From positions 25,575,128 to 25,639,127 of the forward strand of contig OU452226.1 of the NCBI GenBank assembly GCA_911728455.2: a DNA stretch of 64,000 nt. Reading direction: 5' to 3'. Below are positions 23,601 through 31,249 of the stretch, piece by piece. How positions within the stretch are numbered: the stretch's first letter is position 1; every line of letters begins with the position of its first letter. A program made the position numbers and the translations under genes. The DNA comes from Marthasterias glacialis (lineage: Eukaryota > Echinodermata > Asteroidea > Forcipulatida > Asteriidae). The notes under the pieces are model-generated. The model was not told where the DNA came from, did no database searches, and was given only the letters and a program-made list of their open reading frames with translations.

Positions 23601-26600
23601 TTTTGAATAAACTCCTCCAGCCCATGTTAATTTACCGTATGGTGGACACATTACCCGGAGGACAGAATACCCTATGACACCGGCTAGAATTTGGTGTTGC
23701 AGGAGATTTGAGAAATTTCTGGGGGTACGTCTCACGGCTGCTAGGCCTGTCAGTCGCGGTGATCTCCATCAGTCAGTCTTGGGAAACTGTAGCTTAGAAT
23801 CTGCCCAGTTGCAAGCATCGAAAGTCCTTTTAAACAACCGATCGGTGTGTCGTGGCCGAGTGGTTAGTGCGTCGGACTCAAGCTCTGGGGGCTGAGTCAT
23901 CGGAGTGAGGGTTCGAGTCCCGGTCATGACACTTGTGTCCTTGAGCAAGACACTTAACCATAATTGCTCCGTAAAAGTTGGGGAGGTAGAGCCAGGCTTC
24001 TGATGGATGATACCCAAGCCTACATCCCATACGGACTGTAAAGGGGGTAGCTCTGTTTTAGCCCCAGGAGTAGGTGGCAACGGCCCCTGGAAAAAACAGT
24101 TGATTTGAAGCCCACACCTCGAGTGGCTTACTGGCCTTGTGTGTCTGGCGACTTCCATAAAAAAATAAATAAATAAATAAAAAATCGTGGAATTCCAATG
24201 TTGCTCTGGTATTCCAATGTTCCTCTTGAATTCTGTCAGGGACAATGGCTCATAATACAAGAATCGTCCACCGTTTTAAAAAAACTAATACTATAATGTT
24301 GCATAAACAACGGTAAAATACAGATTCTTAACGGTTCTAATTTGATCGGCAACTGATTTTCTTTTCAGGTCCCAGTCCCCAGAGAACAACAACAAAGGAG
24401 AAATAGCAGCCACCTCAATAATGCCTCCTCTGAAAGAGGATAATGCCCCACCCCCTCCTCCCATTGTCATCCCTACAGAGAATCTCGTGAAAGAAACAAG
24501 GTACGAAACTTAGCAACGCTTTTTGATATTATGTTATTTTATTTTATAAATCTTCACACCAAAAACAGTTGGAAGATGGCTCTCAAGGAAACGCTGAAGT
24601 ATAAAATGTTATACAAATATTGAGTGGCTCAGAGTACAATGGAAGGAATATTGTCACAAGGTTAAATTTTGACTGTTCCATGTTTAAACAATTTTGACTG
24701 TTCTGTGGAACAGTCAAAATTTTAACGAGCTATAATTCTCCTATCATTTCTCGAATTAAAGCCACTCAATATTTGTTTAATATAACTGACATAGATCCCT
24801 GTCATTTGATTTTTTTCACAATAAACACAACATCAAAATAGACATGGTTCCTTGTCCACCCTACACTCTGAAAATAAAAATACAAAACTTCTAAACATAG
24901 TGGACGACTCCATGTAGACACGGATGCGCTATGTTTGTCCGTACTCCATGCTCGCGTGATAACAACTCATCAAGCAAGCTTGACAAGCACAGCTTAGAAC
25001 AGCGCAATACGCGGGATGTGTTTCTTATTACAACCTTTTGCACAGGTGCTCCTTTGTTTTAGCAGCGGCGCTCTACTGCTCAAAATCATTGGGAACAAGG
25101 ATGATCCTAACTGTTAAATGGGAAACACTTTCTCATGGGCGAATAGGACTTTTTGACTGCCGATGCTTATGGGAGTAGTACTGAATGTCACATGATGTAA
25201 GTTCCACCGATCAAATAAGGATTTGTACATCAGTTGTATAAAACCAAACAGACCTCATTGAGCAGTTAACATTATAGTAGACCCATGAGACTGTTCAGAA
25301 GGGTTAAACTTGGATTGATTAGATTAAATCAATTTAAGACTTGAACCTGACATTCTGAGCTAAATTTCCTTGCTCTGCGTATTGCAGAATTCTGCACAGA
25401 TTTACATATACTTTACATGGTACAAAGATAATGATGCTAGAAAAGTTTCCTTGAAATAGTTCTGCCTGAAGTGTTATTGTTTCCAAATAATAAATGAAAT
25501 AAGATCCAAAATTAGTTTTTCGTCTCAGTGAGACGAAAACTCTGCCTATAGGAATGCGTACAAAAATGCTGAATGCATTTTTACCGTTTTCTCACAAATG
25601 AAACAATGAAATGAGCTGCCATTTCCACATGTTGGTTTTATTTATTATTATCTTGATTTGTGCAAAGAATGGAAGCATTTACAGTCCGTTTACTAATGTT
25701 GAGCTGAGGCTTTAACTCTGTCACTCCGTGAAGTCCATTTATTGCTGCACGGGCACAACTCAAATGGACGGCAAAGCCATTTATGGCCTTGTTTTGTATC
25801 AAATGACTAATAAAAACAATTCCATCCCTACGTGTGCAGAAATTCCGGAGTCAAAGAGTTAAGGTTGCCTTACATTTATTGTCAGATTCATACTTTCAGA
25901 TTTTTACATTTGTGTTGATTTTCTCTTTTTATTGCAGTGATTCCAATTCCCCAACACAACTTCTCAAAGAAGCATCAGAGGAAAATGGATCATCAGTGTC
26001 AGCTCCTAAAGAGGCTGGCCAAAAAGATGTAAGTAGAGAATAATAACAATAATACGCAGTTCTTATATAGCGCTTTATCTCAATGCGCTCAGTATTTTTT
26101 TCCTCAAAGGTATTTGCAGTTGCTTTTGAAGTATGAGACCTGTTCCTTTACCTAGCACCATGTACATGATGTAACGGTTTACAAGGTGCTGTGGCGCAAT
26201 CTGCAGCCAATCAAACCAGGAACACCAGGGCGAACCCCTTCTCTTTGCAATAAGTGCACTGGGTTCTTTTACGTGCATTACATAACACATGGGACCTACT
26301 GCTTTAGGTCCCATCCTAAGGACGCAGCAATCATGGTTAAGTGTCTTGCTTAAAGATGCATTGCCCGATTTTGGGTCAAGGGTTTAAAAAATCAATTTCA
26401 TTGAGCGAATGAATTAAAAAAGTTTATATGTTTGTGTAACGAAAAATATAAAAAACTAAGAATTCTGATATCAGAAACTCGAGATAGAACACTTTTAAGT
26501 TTCCCGGGGCATTTGTCGACATCAATTTGATTGGTTTCCCAACGGCTAATCAGAAGAATCCGCAAGTAATGAATATTCATGATTCCCAGCGGCTGATGCC

Positions 26601-27240
26601 CAGCCTTTTATTCATTTACGTTTTTAATTAACTGCCACTAATCCTTGACGGATTTTTTTGTTCAAAGTATCAAATGAAAGTTCATAACCGTAAAATTAGC
26701 AATTAGAAAGATAAATCTATTTTTGACCCCCAAATCGGACTGAAATCGGGCAATGCATCTTTAAGGACACAAGTGTCAAGACCGGGACTTGAACCCACAC
26801 TCTGCTGATCAGAAACACCAGAGCTTGAGTCTGGTGTTCTTATCCGCTTGGCTACGACACACCTGAATCTGCGTCTGTATTAGAGTGTTACAGAAACCCC
26901 AAAACTGGCATAAGTTCTACGAAAGGTGGAGGGAAGTAAAATGGGATTTTGTGGGGAATGTCATACCCAAAGAGATACAGCCAGAAAAATGTATCCATAC
27001 ACTACACATAAAGCTATTAGGAGTGAACAAAATGTAGACAAAAAAAATAAAATATCTGGTCAGGCTACTGCACCAAAGGAAAAAACAACTCACACTGTAA
27101 CAATTTGAAACCAATCTTAAATGATAACATTCTTTTGTATGTATGTCAAGTTTATTGTCAATTTGTCCATACAGGATTTCCGGGCCAAAATCCGTGCAAT
27201 GCTTGCTGCCACTAGACAGATGGAGTTTGAACCAAGCTAG
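8534..27240 (+). CDS. SFSWAP: SFSWAP, splicing factor suppressor of white-apricot (5' partial, 13 exons)
   Basis: Nuclear alternative-splicing regulator. Coding exons: 8534-8640, 11134-11365, 12895-13043, 14535-14748, 15476-15683, 16976-17220, 18099-18605, 19667-19840, 21672-21951, 22543-22668, 24369-24500, 25938-26028, 27175-27240. All introns are GT-AG and phases match at every junction, giving 842 residues plus TAG. Order: acidic linker, SURP1 (about residues 45-95), acidic block with YLHPSL, proline-rich region, SURP2 (about 318-365), a VSFSIKSK box, a Tyr/Arg/Pro-rich stretch, the [15 protein letters not shown] helix, Arg/Ser-rich exons and a C-terminal [11 protein letters not shown] box. 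This is the order in human SFSWAP, from memory of that family. About 180 N-terminal residues of the human protein have no counterpart here. Family knowledge: fly and mammalian homologues regulate their own mRNA by intron retention; nothing here tests that. Identity is very secure; the exact acceptor of the first listed exon is less so. Confidence 0.95.
8811..9085 (+). mobile_element. tRNA-derived SINE, family A
   Basis: The head is a class II tRNA-like sequence: gtggccgagtggttaagagc (A box), ggactcaagctctgg with a long variable arm, and ggttcgagtcccagt (B box). The body has gatgggacgtaaa, gtgcacgtaaaagaaccca and agaaggggttcgccccggtg. It lies in the SFSWAP intron. The conserved body rules out a functional tRNA gene. 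Confidence 0.85.
10422..10654. mobile_element. MITE with gagggcgc-type TIRs, copy 1
   Basis: The left end gtatttttgacagcaagagg pairs with the right-end complement of cctcttgcagtcataaata. Inverse copy of 18714-18973: the inner ctacccccaa and ggtttatcacacta blocks match in reverse complement. Confidence 0.7.
10764..11105 (+). mobile_element. tRNA-derived SINE, family B
   Basis: The head has cctcgcctgtcaccaa and a B box ctggttcgagtcctgg. The body has ggttctctccaggcc, ctccctccaggaaa and ggtcatatatgggttgatg, with a (ATT)n tail. A second copy is at 16412-16722. It ends about 30 bases before SFSWAP exon b. Confidence 0.82.
11134..11365 (+). CDS. SFSWAP: SFSWAP exon b: SURP domain 1
   Basis: Phase 0 to phase 1. 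It encodes a full SURP (SWAP) module with the signature spacing [13 protein letters not shown], then [14 protein letters not shown], followed by a Glu-rich tail. SURP modules are small helical domains that bind partner splicing factors such as SF1. A tRNA-derived SINE ends roughly 30 bases upstream of the acceptor. Confidence 0.95.
12110..12495. repeat. Dispersed repeat, copy of 14826-15190
   Basis: Shared order: cccctggcggaatt, gaaacccagactgaacaa, gtgaattgcaaaat, accatggct-like centre, acaaaaggacaaaga. The arrangement is the same in both, with many substitutions. An open frame at 12289-12525 is a by-product. Confidence 0.5.
12498..12640. repeat. Dispersed repeat shared with 2975-3130
   Basis: Contains acggtcacccgaaact, ggggaccagttgct and catagtggtctaattaaaat in the order found at 2975-3130. 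Confidence 0.5.
12895..13043 (+). CDS. SFSWAP: SFSWAP exon c: acidic block and YLHPSL motif
   Basis: This exon is too short for a long-ORF scan. It was found by looking for the motif that follows the acidic run in human SFSWAP. A basic start (RVRKKSNN) is followed by a nearly pure Asp/Glu run, then [18 protein letters not shown]. The start (cag before 12895, phase 1) and end (gtgggt after 13043, phase 0) exactly bridge the neighbouring exon phases. The opposite strand reads as a histidine-rich shadow. Confidence 0.85.
13145..13440. repeat. Dispersed repeat, inverted partner of 25430-25715
   Basis: Contains gcacaaatcaagat, gaaaacggtaaaaatgcatt, caccgagacgaaaaactaat and acctcaggcagaaatatttc, all found in reverse complement and reverse order at 25430-25715. 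The two copies lie 12 kb apart inside one gene. Confidence 0.75.
13925..14310. repeat. Dispersed repeat, copy 2
   Basis: Relative of 30-310, in the same orientation, with an internal repetition of the pattern (about 13925-14090 and 14090-14300). It lies in the SFSWAP intron before exon d. Confidence 0.45.
14330..14445. mobile_element. Palindromic MITE, gctgccacctag family
   Basis: Left acttaccaggtaaat pairs with right cttacctggtaagt, then ctgctgccacctagtgtcct and agtctcctg. The loop has tctgagcatgc. Left outer arm truncated. Better copies at 53096 and 54661. Confidence 0.65.
14535..14748 (+). CDS. SFSWAP: SFSWAP exon d: Pro/Ser/Thr-rich linker
   Basis: Phase 0 to 1. It encodes Thr/Ser/Pro-rich sequence with [18 protein letters not shown], a tyrosine-methionine patch ([11 protein letters not shown]) and a run of eight prolines. 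Human SFSWAP has a comparable MYYSYYMLPDGTY plus polyproline region between its SURP modules. Confidence 0.9.
14749..15475. other. SFSWAP intron d-e
   Basis: Mostly the dispersed repeat 14826-15190; the rest shows nothing recognisable. Confidence 0.7.
14826..15190. repeat. Dispersed repeat, copy of 12110-12495
   Basis: Same block order as 12110-12495 (ccccctggtgggatt, aaaccctgacttgacaa, gtgaattgcaaaac, ggaacaaaaggacaaag). It occupies the intron between exons d and e. Confidence 0.5.
15476..15683 (+). CDS. SFSWAP: SFSWAP exon e: Pro/Ser/His-rich linker
   Basis: Phase 1 to 2. Low-complexity linker with [20 protein letters not shown] near its start and a Ser/Pro-rich end ([20 protein letters not shown]). 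No recognised domain. It joins in frame to the SURP2 exon. Confidence 0.9.
15684..16975. other. SFSWAP intron e-f
   Basis: Contains fragments beginning atcacaaggc (about 15775 and 16735) that look like parts of one repeat, a poly-T run at 16192-16206, and a family B SINE at 16412-16722. Confidence 0.65.
16412..16722 (+). mobile_element. tRNA-derived SINE, family B, copy 2
   Basis: Same body as 10764-11105: gtgtgcgtaaagtgctcgcc, tgtccctggttcaattcacg, gttggttctctcctgtgcc, gtggtcatatatgggttgat and a short (ATT) tail. Confidence 0.82.
16976..17220 (+). CDS. SFSWAP: SFSWAP exon f: SURP domain 2
   Basis: Phase 2 to 1. It encodes [20 protein letters not shown], then [10 protein letters not shown], then [16 protein letters not shown], the second SURP module. 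It is very close to human [21 protein letters not shown] Lys/Glu-rich tail follows. Confidence 0.97.
17221..18098. other. SFSWAP intron f-g
   Basis: AT-rich intron sequence. I see no repeat, RNA gene or ORF worth naming. Confidence 0.6.
18099..18605 (+). CDS. SFSWAP: SFSWAP exon g: VSFSIKSK box and Tyr/Arg/Pro-rich insert
   Basis: The largest exon, phase 1 to 1. It begins [20 protein letters not shown] and [12 protein letters not shown], matching the human ISFAIKAKENDLLPLEKN and acidic-serine region. The rest is low complexity and unlike the human protein: Gly/Tyr/Arg/Pro-rich with repeated GYRE and PPYRE units (about residues 505-535), ending TEDEWEMKQ, which fits the human LTQEELEAKQ just before the conserved helix. 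Confidence 0.92.
18606..19666. other. SFSWAP intron g-h
   Basis: Holds the MITE at 18714-18973 and an (ATT)n microsatellite at about 19167-19200, followed by a degenerate repeat to about 19330. The last 250 bases show nothing. Confidence 0.65.
18714..18973. mobile_element. MITE with gagggcgc-type TIRs, copy 2
   Basis: About 260 bp, starting aagccttatttttgactgca and ending gctgtcaaaatatggcc. Opposite orientation to 10422-10654, with the shared inner sequence gcgccctttgggggtagatt. Confidence 0.72.
19667..19840 (+). CDS. SFSWAP: SFSWAP exon h: conserved LEDRLA helix
   Basis: Phase 1 to 1. It encodes [20 protein letters not shown] and [19 protein letters not shown], a charged, probably helical segment that is highly conserved in SFSWAP (human [20 protein letters not shown]). 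Confidence 0.95.
20140..21098 (-). mobile_element. Cluster of family A SINEs (minus strand)
   Basis: At least three pieces. 20140-20225 is a body fragment. 20228-20510 is a full body with caaggcgcttctcagtattt, gtttacaaggtgctgcgg and aacaccggggtgaacccctt. 20775-20886 and 20960-21098 are tRNA-like heads on the minus strand, with a cgggactcgaaccca B box and an actcggccatgacacgc A box. Between them at about 20555-20720 is a tatatagcgca-type repeat of unclear origin. Confidence 0.75.
21112..21330. repeat. Tandem duplication, about 104-bp period
   Basis: Two diverged units share aaaaccacagtgg, attgaatggtc, ttcaccaca and catattgcaggca. A third partial trace (atgtcatattgcaggctggc) is at 19982. Confidence 0.6.
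21672..21951 (+). CDS. SFSWAP: SFSWAP exon i: Lys/His/Arg/Ser-rich region
   Basis: Phase 1 to 2. It encodes a basic [20 protein letters not shown] tract followed by RS/SP-type repeats ([16 protein letters not shown]). This is the RS-like domain expected to act in nuclear speckle targeting and protein contacts. Confidence 0.93.
21952..22542. other. SFSWAP intron i-j
   Basis: No repeat or RNA recognised. A T/C-rich stretch around 22400-22460 is not at the acceptor. Confidence 0.6.
22543..22668 (+). CDS. SFSWAP: SFSWAP exon j: RS-rich, symmetric exon
   Basis: Phase 2 to 2, 126 nt, so skipping would keep the frame. Reads [20 protein letters not shown] and [10 protein letters not shown], continuing the RS domain. 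The acceptor follows a T-rich tract ending ttgttag. Confidence 0.92.
23280..23840 (-). other. GC-rich block with degenerate reading frame, possible transposon remnant
   Basis: Base composition differs sharply from the flanking intron. The minus strand has an open stretch of 85 codons (23735-23478, including [19 protein letters not shown]), extendable upstream past one stop with [15 protein letters not shown]. No domain recognised. It abuts a SINE. Could be a decayed transposon ORF. Confidence 0.35.
23847..24183 (+). mobile_element. tRNA-derived SINE, family A head with different tail
   Basis: Head gtcgtggccgagtggttagt, cggactcaagctctgg, long variable arm, gggttcgagtcccggtc, then cttgtgtccttgagcaagac as in family A. 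The body then diverges (ggggaggtagagccaggctt, gcaacggcccctgg) and ends in (AAAT)n. Confidence 0.75.
24369..24500 (+). CDS. SFSWAP: SFSWAP exon k: Ser/Pro linker, symmetric exon
   Basis: Phase 2 to 2, 132 nt. It encodes [19 protein letters not shown] and [15 protein letters not shown]. Like the exon before it, it could be skipped without a frameshift. Confidence 0.9.
24616..24770. mobile_element. MITE-like element
   Basis: The left end acaaatattgagtggct pairs with agccactcaatatttgt at the right. An inner palindrome tgactgttctgtggaacagtca is centred at 24700. Confidence 0.6.
25430..25715. repeat. Dispersed repeat, inverted partner of 13145-13440
   Basis: Reverse-complement copy: ttccttgaaatagttctgcc, ttttcgtctcagtgagacga, aatgcatttttaccgttttc and atcttgatttgtgc. 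It lies in the SFSWAP intron before exon l. Confidence 0.75.
25938..26028 (+). CDS. SFSWAP: SFSWAP exon l: Ser/Glu-rich linker
   Basis: Phase 2 to 0. Encodes [20 protein letters not shown] and APKEAGQKD, with a consensus gtaagt donor. A SINE starts about 25 bases downstream. Confidence 0.9.
26050..26870 (-). mobile_element. Family A SINE (minus strand), interrupted
   Basis: Body 26050-26350 (ggtttacaaggtgctgtggc, acaccagggcgaacccctt) and tRNA-like head 26765-26870 (gggacttgaacccacactct, cttggctacgacaca), split by a 407-bp TTAA-flanked element. Joined across the gap, the sequence matches intact copies. Confidence 0.85.
26354..26760. mobile_element. piggyBac-type MITE nested in a SINE, TTAA target site
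   Basis: Ends AGATGCATTGCCCGATTT and AAATCGGGCAATGCATCT form a perfect 18-bp inverted repeat. TTAA occurs at 26350-26353 and 26761-26764. The uninterrupted SINE has a single cttgcTTAAggacac there, so TTAA was duplicated on insertion. No transposase ORF. Confidence 0.9.
27175..27240 (+). CDS. SFSWAP: SFSWAP exon m: conserved C-terminus and stop
   Basis: Phase 0. Encodes [20 protein letters not shown] and S before TAG at 27238-27240. Human SFSWAP ends with the closely similar LMAKVRAMLAASKNL, which confirms the true C-terminus. Confidence 0.95.
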   Translation, partial: DFRAKIRAMLAATRQMEFEPS

Positions 27241-27582
27241 CAGTCCCTGGGGGTCAACTGATGAGGTCAATTTTAGGGTCAAAGGTTATAGAACAGGAAG
27301 ATGAGCACAACAGAAGAAAACGGTTACGATTCTCAGGGATTCTGCACTTATGTTTTGAAAATGTGTGTGAATCTTTCAGTTTTTTCTGTTCGTTTTTTTT
27401 TTTTTTTTTTTTTTAAATTAACAAATGAAAAGTATTGTGACCCAATGTTACAAATGGTGAGCCTTGTGCCTGTAATGGTTTGAGATATAAACCAGATGGT
27501 TGCCTTTAGTAAAAGAAAGCATGTCACTAAATTTTTTCCCAATCTGAGACAAGTGATACCCTTGTTGAGTTAACAAAATCCC

Positions 27583-28138
27583 AACTGGGTGACAGTATAT
27601 CCAAATTTGGTGTTACAGTTTGTCCCAGTTGGGTATTAGTTTGTTCCGTTTGGGTAACAGTCCCAGTTGGGTAGTACAGTATATCCCAGTTTGGTAATGG
27701 TAAATCCAATTTGGGTAACATTATATCCTAGTTGGGTAACAGTAAATCCCAGTTGGGTATAAGTATATCCCAGTTGGGTAACAGTATATCCCAGTTGGGT
27801 AACAGTATATCCGATATGGGTAACAGTAAATCCCATTTGGGTAACAGTATATCCCAGTTGGGTAACAGTATATCCCAGTTGGGTAACAGTATATCCCAGT
27901 TGGGTAACAGTATATCCCAGTTGGGTAACAGTATATCCCAGTTGGGTAACAGTAAATCCCATTTGGGTAACAGTATATCCCAGTTGGGTAACAGTATATC
28001 CCAGTTGGGTAACAGTATATCCCAGTTGGGTAACAGTATATCCCAGTTGGGTAACAGTATATCCAAGTTGGGCAACAGTATATCCCAGTTGGGTAACAGT
28101 ATATCCCATTTGGATAACAGTATATCCCAACTGGGATA
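27583..28138. repeat. 21-bp minisatellite, about 26 copies
   Basis: Unit gggtaacagtatatcccagt plus t, with variants (taaatccc, ttgggt/ttggat). Because 21 is a multiple of 3, several frames stay open on both strands (LGYTVTQ heptads on minus, GNSISQL on plus). It starts about 340 bp after the SFSWAP stop. Confidence 0.95.
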
Positions 28139-28621
28139 GTGAGTGTGATACTAGAGTGTTTCCTGACTGTTATTACAGAATAGTAGGTTTTTCCTTCTTT
28201 GGTGACTGCAATCTTTTGATGAGAGGGGTTTGCTGTAATATTTCATCAAACAGTCATTCAAAGTGAATCACACTTGACTGCAAGACTTGGGCCAAATTTC
28301 ATAAAGCTGTGAAGAACATTGCTCAGCAGAAATTAGTTCTCAACACAAATGCAGCGTTTGCCATTGCAACTAATGTCAGCTATCCTGTCTGTACATCATT
28401 GCGTCACACGCCCAAAGTGATCACTACTTCCGGTTCCGAAGCTGGCATACTTTTTGTGTGATTTTACCCCAAAAAATTACCGTTTCATCCTTCAAAAGTA
28501 TTTCTCATGACAGAAACTTTTGATCTTGAGCAGCTTTGGAGAACGTGTAAAAGCCAAGTCCAGTTATTAAACTTTTCTTGCATAAATCATCAAAGAAAAT
28601 TAACACCTCAGTGCAACTCCT

Positions 28622-28860
28622 AATAGCCTTGTTGAGGTATGGTGGACGCTATAGGAGTGCACTGTTTGGTTTGGGTGTATACAGACAAATTGACCCAAAC
28701 CAAATAATGTCATAGTATTGTATCCACCATATCTCAAAATGGCGGACACATTACTAAGACACTATTAGGTTTGGGTGAATTTGTCTGTATACACCCAAAC
28801 CAAACACTGCGCTCCTATTTTTATAGTGTCCCCCATACCTCAAAAAGGCTAATGGGCTTC
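28622..28860. mobile_element. Palindromic MITE, about 240 bp
   Basis: Outer arms: ttgaggtatggtggac and the complement of gtcccccatacctcaaaaa. Inner arms: tttggtttgggtgtatacag and its complement near 28785-28805. A further inverted pair ggtttgggt lies inside. No ORF. Confidence 0.75.
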
Positions 28861-30189
28861 TGGTAATCAGTGGAGCCAGACTGAGAAGTGGGCATGGCTT
28901 ACAGTGGAATTATGTCACATGAATATGATATTAGCATAAATGCAGCGTTCCATATTACAACTGATACCCGTTATTATTGTGAACTTGGCAACTACGTCAA
29001 TTCAGTAAGCAGTATTTTCTGTTCAACATCTTCATGAAATTGGGCTCTGAAGTCTTGCAGCTACTCCTCTCACAAATTTGCTAAACACAGACAAATCATG
29101 CTTAGCAGAAATTGGGTTACCAGCTGCAAGGTCATATGATGTACTTGACTGGTTACTGTACCCTTCTAATTCATGCTTAGCAGATGAATTCTTATGTTCC
29201 TCATCAGCAGCTTTGTAAGCGTTAACAATTGAAGTCAGAATTACTGCTTAATAAGTTAAAGATGTCCGCTCGTCACCATTACCTGACAACTATTTCTGTG
29301 GCACAAAACGATCATGTACCTGTACATAGTTTACACGTGCACAGGTCAAAGGTGATCTTTCGTGGCACGAATTTGTTTGTCGCGTTGACATGTGGGCATC
29401 TTTAAAGTGCTTTGTAGAAATAAGTGGAGAACTGGTTTGGAACTTGGGCAGACACAGTAATAACGATAAAAGTCTTGGGAATGAATTTTGGGCATTTCAC
29501 AGCAATAATGTGCAACATTCCATTGTTGTCTTATGTGATATTGTGATGAAATAAGAGAACTTATTTCCGTGTTGATTTTTTTTCCCCCATTTAATTGGGA
29601 ACTGTAAAACTTTCATTTATGTTTTTTGTTTAGTACCACTTCTAATGACTTAATTTGGAAGTGAGATTTAAAGTGGAAGTAACAATTTGAGCTTTTTTAA
29701 CGAATTTTTTCTCAAAGAAAAGCATTTCATACCAACAGTTTATGATTGATACACAATTGGATGAATTTGCTGCAAAATACAATTTTGTACTTTCTCGTTG
29801 GCTTTCAAAGCTTTCTTAAAGTTCTTAGAATATGTTTCATGTTTTTCTTGATCGCTTGAACGTAAAATCAATATTTTCAAATTAGGTATGAAGGGGTGTC
29901 ACATGATAGTACAGCTGGCTTTTTTTGTAACTAAGTGAAGTAATTTCGATGTTGATTTGCAAAGTGAGAAGAAAATGATCATTCACCTAGTAGGTCTCAC
30001 ACAGACTCAAATTCTGGAGTCCTAGGCAGCTTAACTTTATTGTCTTTCAAGAAAGAAACAGGTGTGGCTAACAAGGGTAACAGTTGTATTGGCTGCAGAG
30101 GTTTGTTGTTGTGGTCCTGGAACATCTTCAAAAAGAATTTTGCACTCATGAAAGAGTCGGTTAAATATAACAACAATCTTATCGATCCA

Positions 30190-30620
30190 CCAAAATTCAA
30201 TTCAATTCAAACTTTATATTATCGTATCTGAACTAAAATAGAATTTGATTTTATACAAACTTAGCAGATTTCTCCCAAGTCAGTAAATCAGAATGTAATT
30301 ATAATGTCTTTAACAAGTGGCAGACTTTATAGTAAAATAAACAAATATATTGTCATCAAATTGGTGGTCAATTGTCTTTGAAGTTCTGAATTAGAAGTGA
30401 ACAGTCTATGACCAAAATAGTGTTCAGCATAAGTATCGCTGTATCAACCACTGCTAGTGGTATTAGTACTCTCTTTGAATCAAGATAAGGTACAGCATTG
30501 GTATTGTTTGCGGAAGTGCTGCTTCTGGTATGTTTAGGGTCATGTGACATGAGGCAATTTAAAGGCAATCCGTTCCAGGCAGTCTGCACAAAGAATAATC
30601 CTTGAAATCTAAATGTCCAC
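30190..30620 (-). pseudogene. Possible degenerate LINE 3' end
   Basis: Minus-strand frame with FQGLFFVQTAWNGLPLNCL resembles the WN-LP pattern common near the C-terminus of CR1/L2-like reverse-transcriptase proteins. A ttgaattgaattgaatttt tail follows on that strand. Weak evidence; stops interrupt it. Confidence 0.3.
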
Positions 30621-30745
30621 ATGGTTTTATTTGAAATAGTAAGATGTTATTAGAACAATGCGTTACAGAATTGATGATTTTGCATGCAGTGCAGTTTGTA
30701 ACCTACAAGTTGCAATGTAAGAAGTGATCATTTTGTATGCAGTGC

Positions 30746-30991
30746 TAGACCGATCCATTAAGCCCCACCCCTAAAGATACTGACCAATCACAGCATTGGC
30801 TTCATCACCACTGTACACGTGGACAGCACAATCTGCATCTCTTCAGTGCCACACTGCACCACATGAACGCACACGCTATAAGTACGTGCACGCATGGTTA
30901 CATTTTCCAGTAGGATTTTATCGTGTTGGACTTGTGTCAGATGTTCAGGTGATTGGTCAACACATAAGGGGGTGGGGCTTGGATCGGTCTA
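30746..30991. mobile_element. MITE with tagaccgatc TIRs
   Basis: 246 bp. Left TAGACCGATCCATTAAGCCC and right GGGCTTGGATCGGTCTA are inverted, with ccaccc continuing both. Shares the agaccgat tip with the larger element at 56571-57350. Confidence 0.78.
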
Positions 30992-31071
30992 TTGGTTGCC
31001 TCCAAGTTGCCTAGAGTGGTTAGGCCCTCTATCTCCCAAAAAAAAAGAAAGAGCAGTGAAGAACCAACTTT

Positions 31072-31249
31072 AGGGCCATGTCACACGGGGCAATTTTTAC
31101 AGGCAACTTGGAGGCAACCAACTGCACTGCATACAAAAGGAACACTTCAGTTATTCAAGAGACATTTTTCCTATTAGTAGCTTACTGTCTCCAAGACAGT
31201 TATATGGAAATCGAGATGTGAATGTCTTTACTTCGTGTGACATGGCCCT
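31072..31249. mobile_element. MITE with perfect 16-bp TIRs
   Basis: AGGGCCATGTCACACG at the left and CGTGTGACATGGCCCT at the right are exact inverts, 178 bp apart end to end. The interior includes ggcaacttggaggcaacc, whose complement lies just upstream at 30998-31013. Confidence 0.75.

Larger units (their letters stand above)
22669..24368. other. SFSWAP intron j-k
   Basis: First half AT-rich, nothing seen. 23280-23840 is an unusually GC-rich, partly open block of unknown origin, and 23847-24183 is a tRNA-headed SINE. Confidence 0.65.
24501..25937. other. SFSWAP intron k-l
   Basis: Holds a MITE-like inverted pair (24616-24770) and the inverted dispersed repeat (25430-25715). The middle, 24780-25430, shows nothing recognisable. 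Confidence 0.65.
26029..27174. other. SFSWAP intron l-m
   Basis: Holds the interrupted SINE and its nested MITE. 26880-27170 has no feature I recognise. Confidence 0.75.

Noticed and set aside
27636-28130. 164-codon minus-strand frame of LGYTVTQ heptads, and overlapping plus-strand frame
   Set aside because: It is a by-product of the 21-bp minisatellite. Frames are open on both strands, and there is no start context or flanking splice signals.
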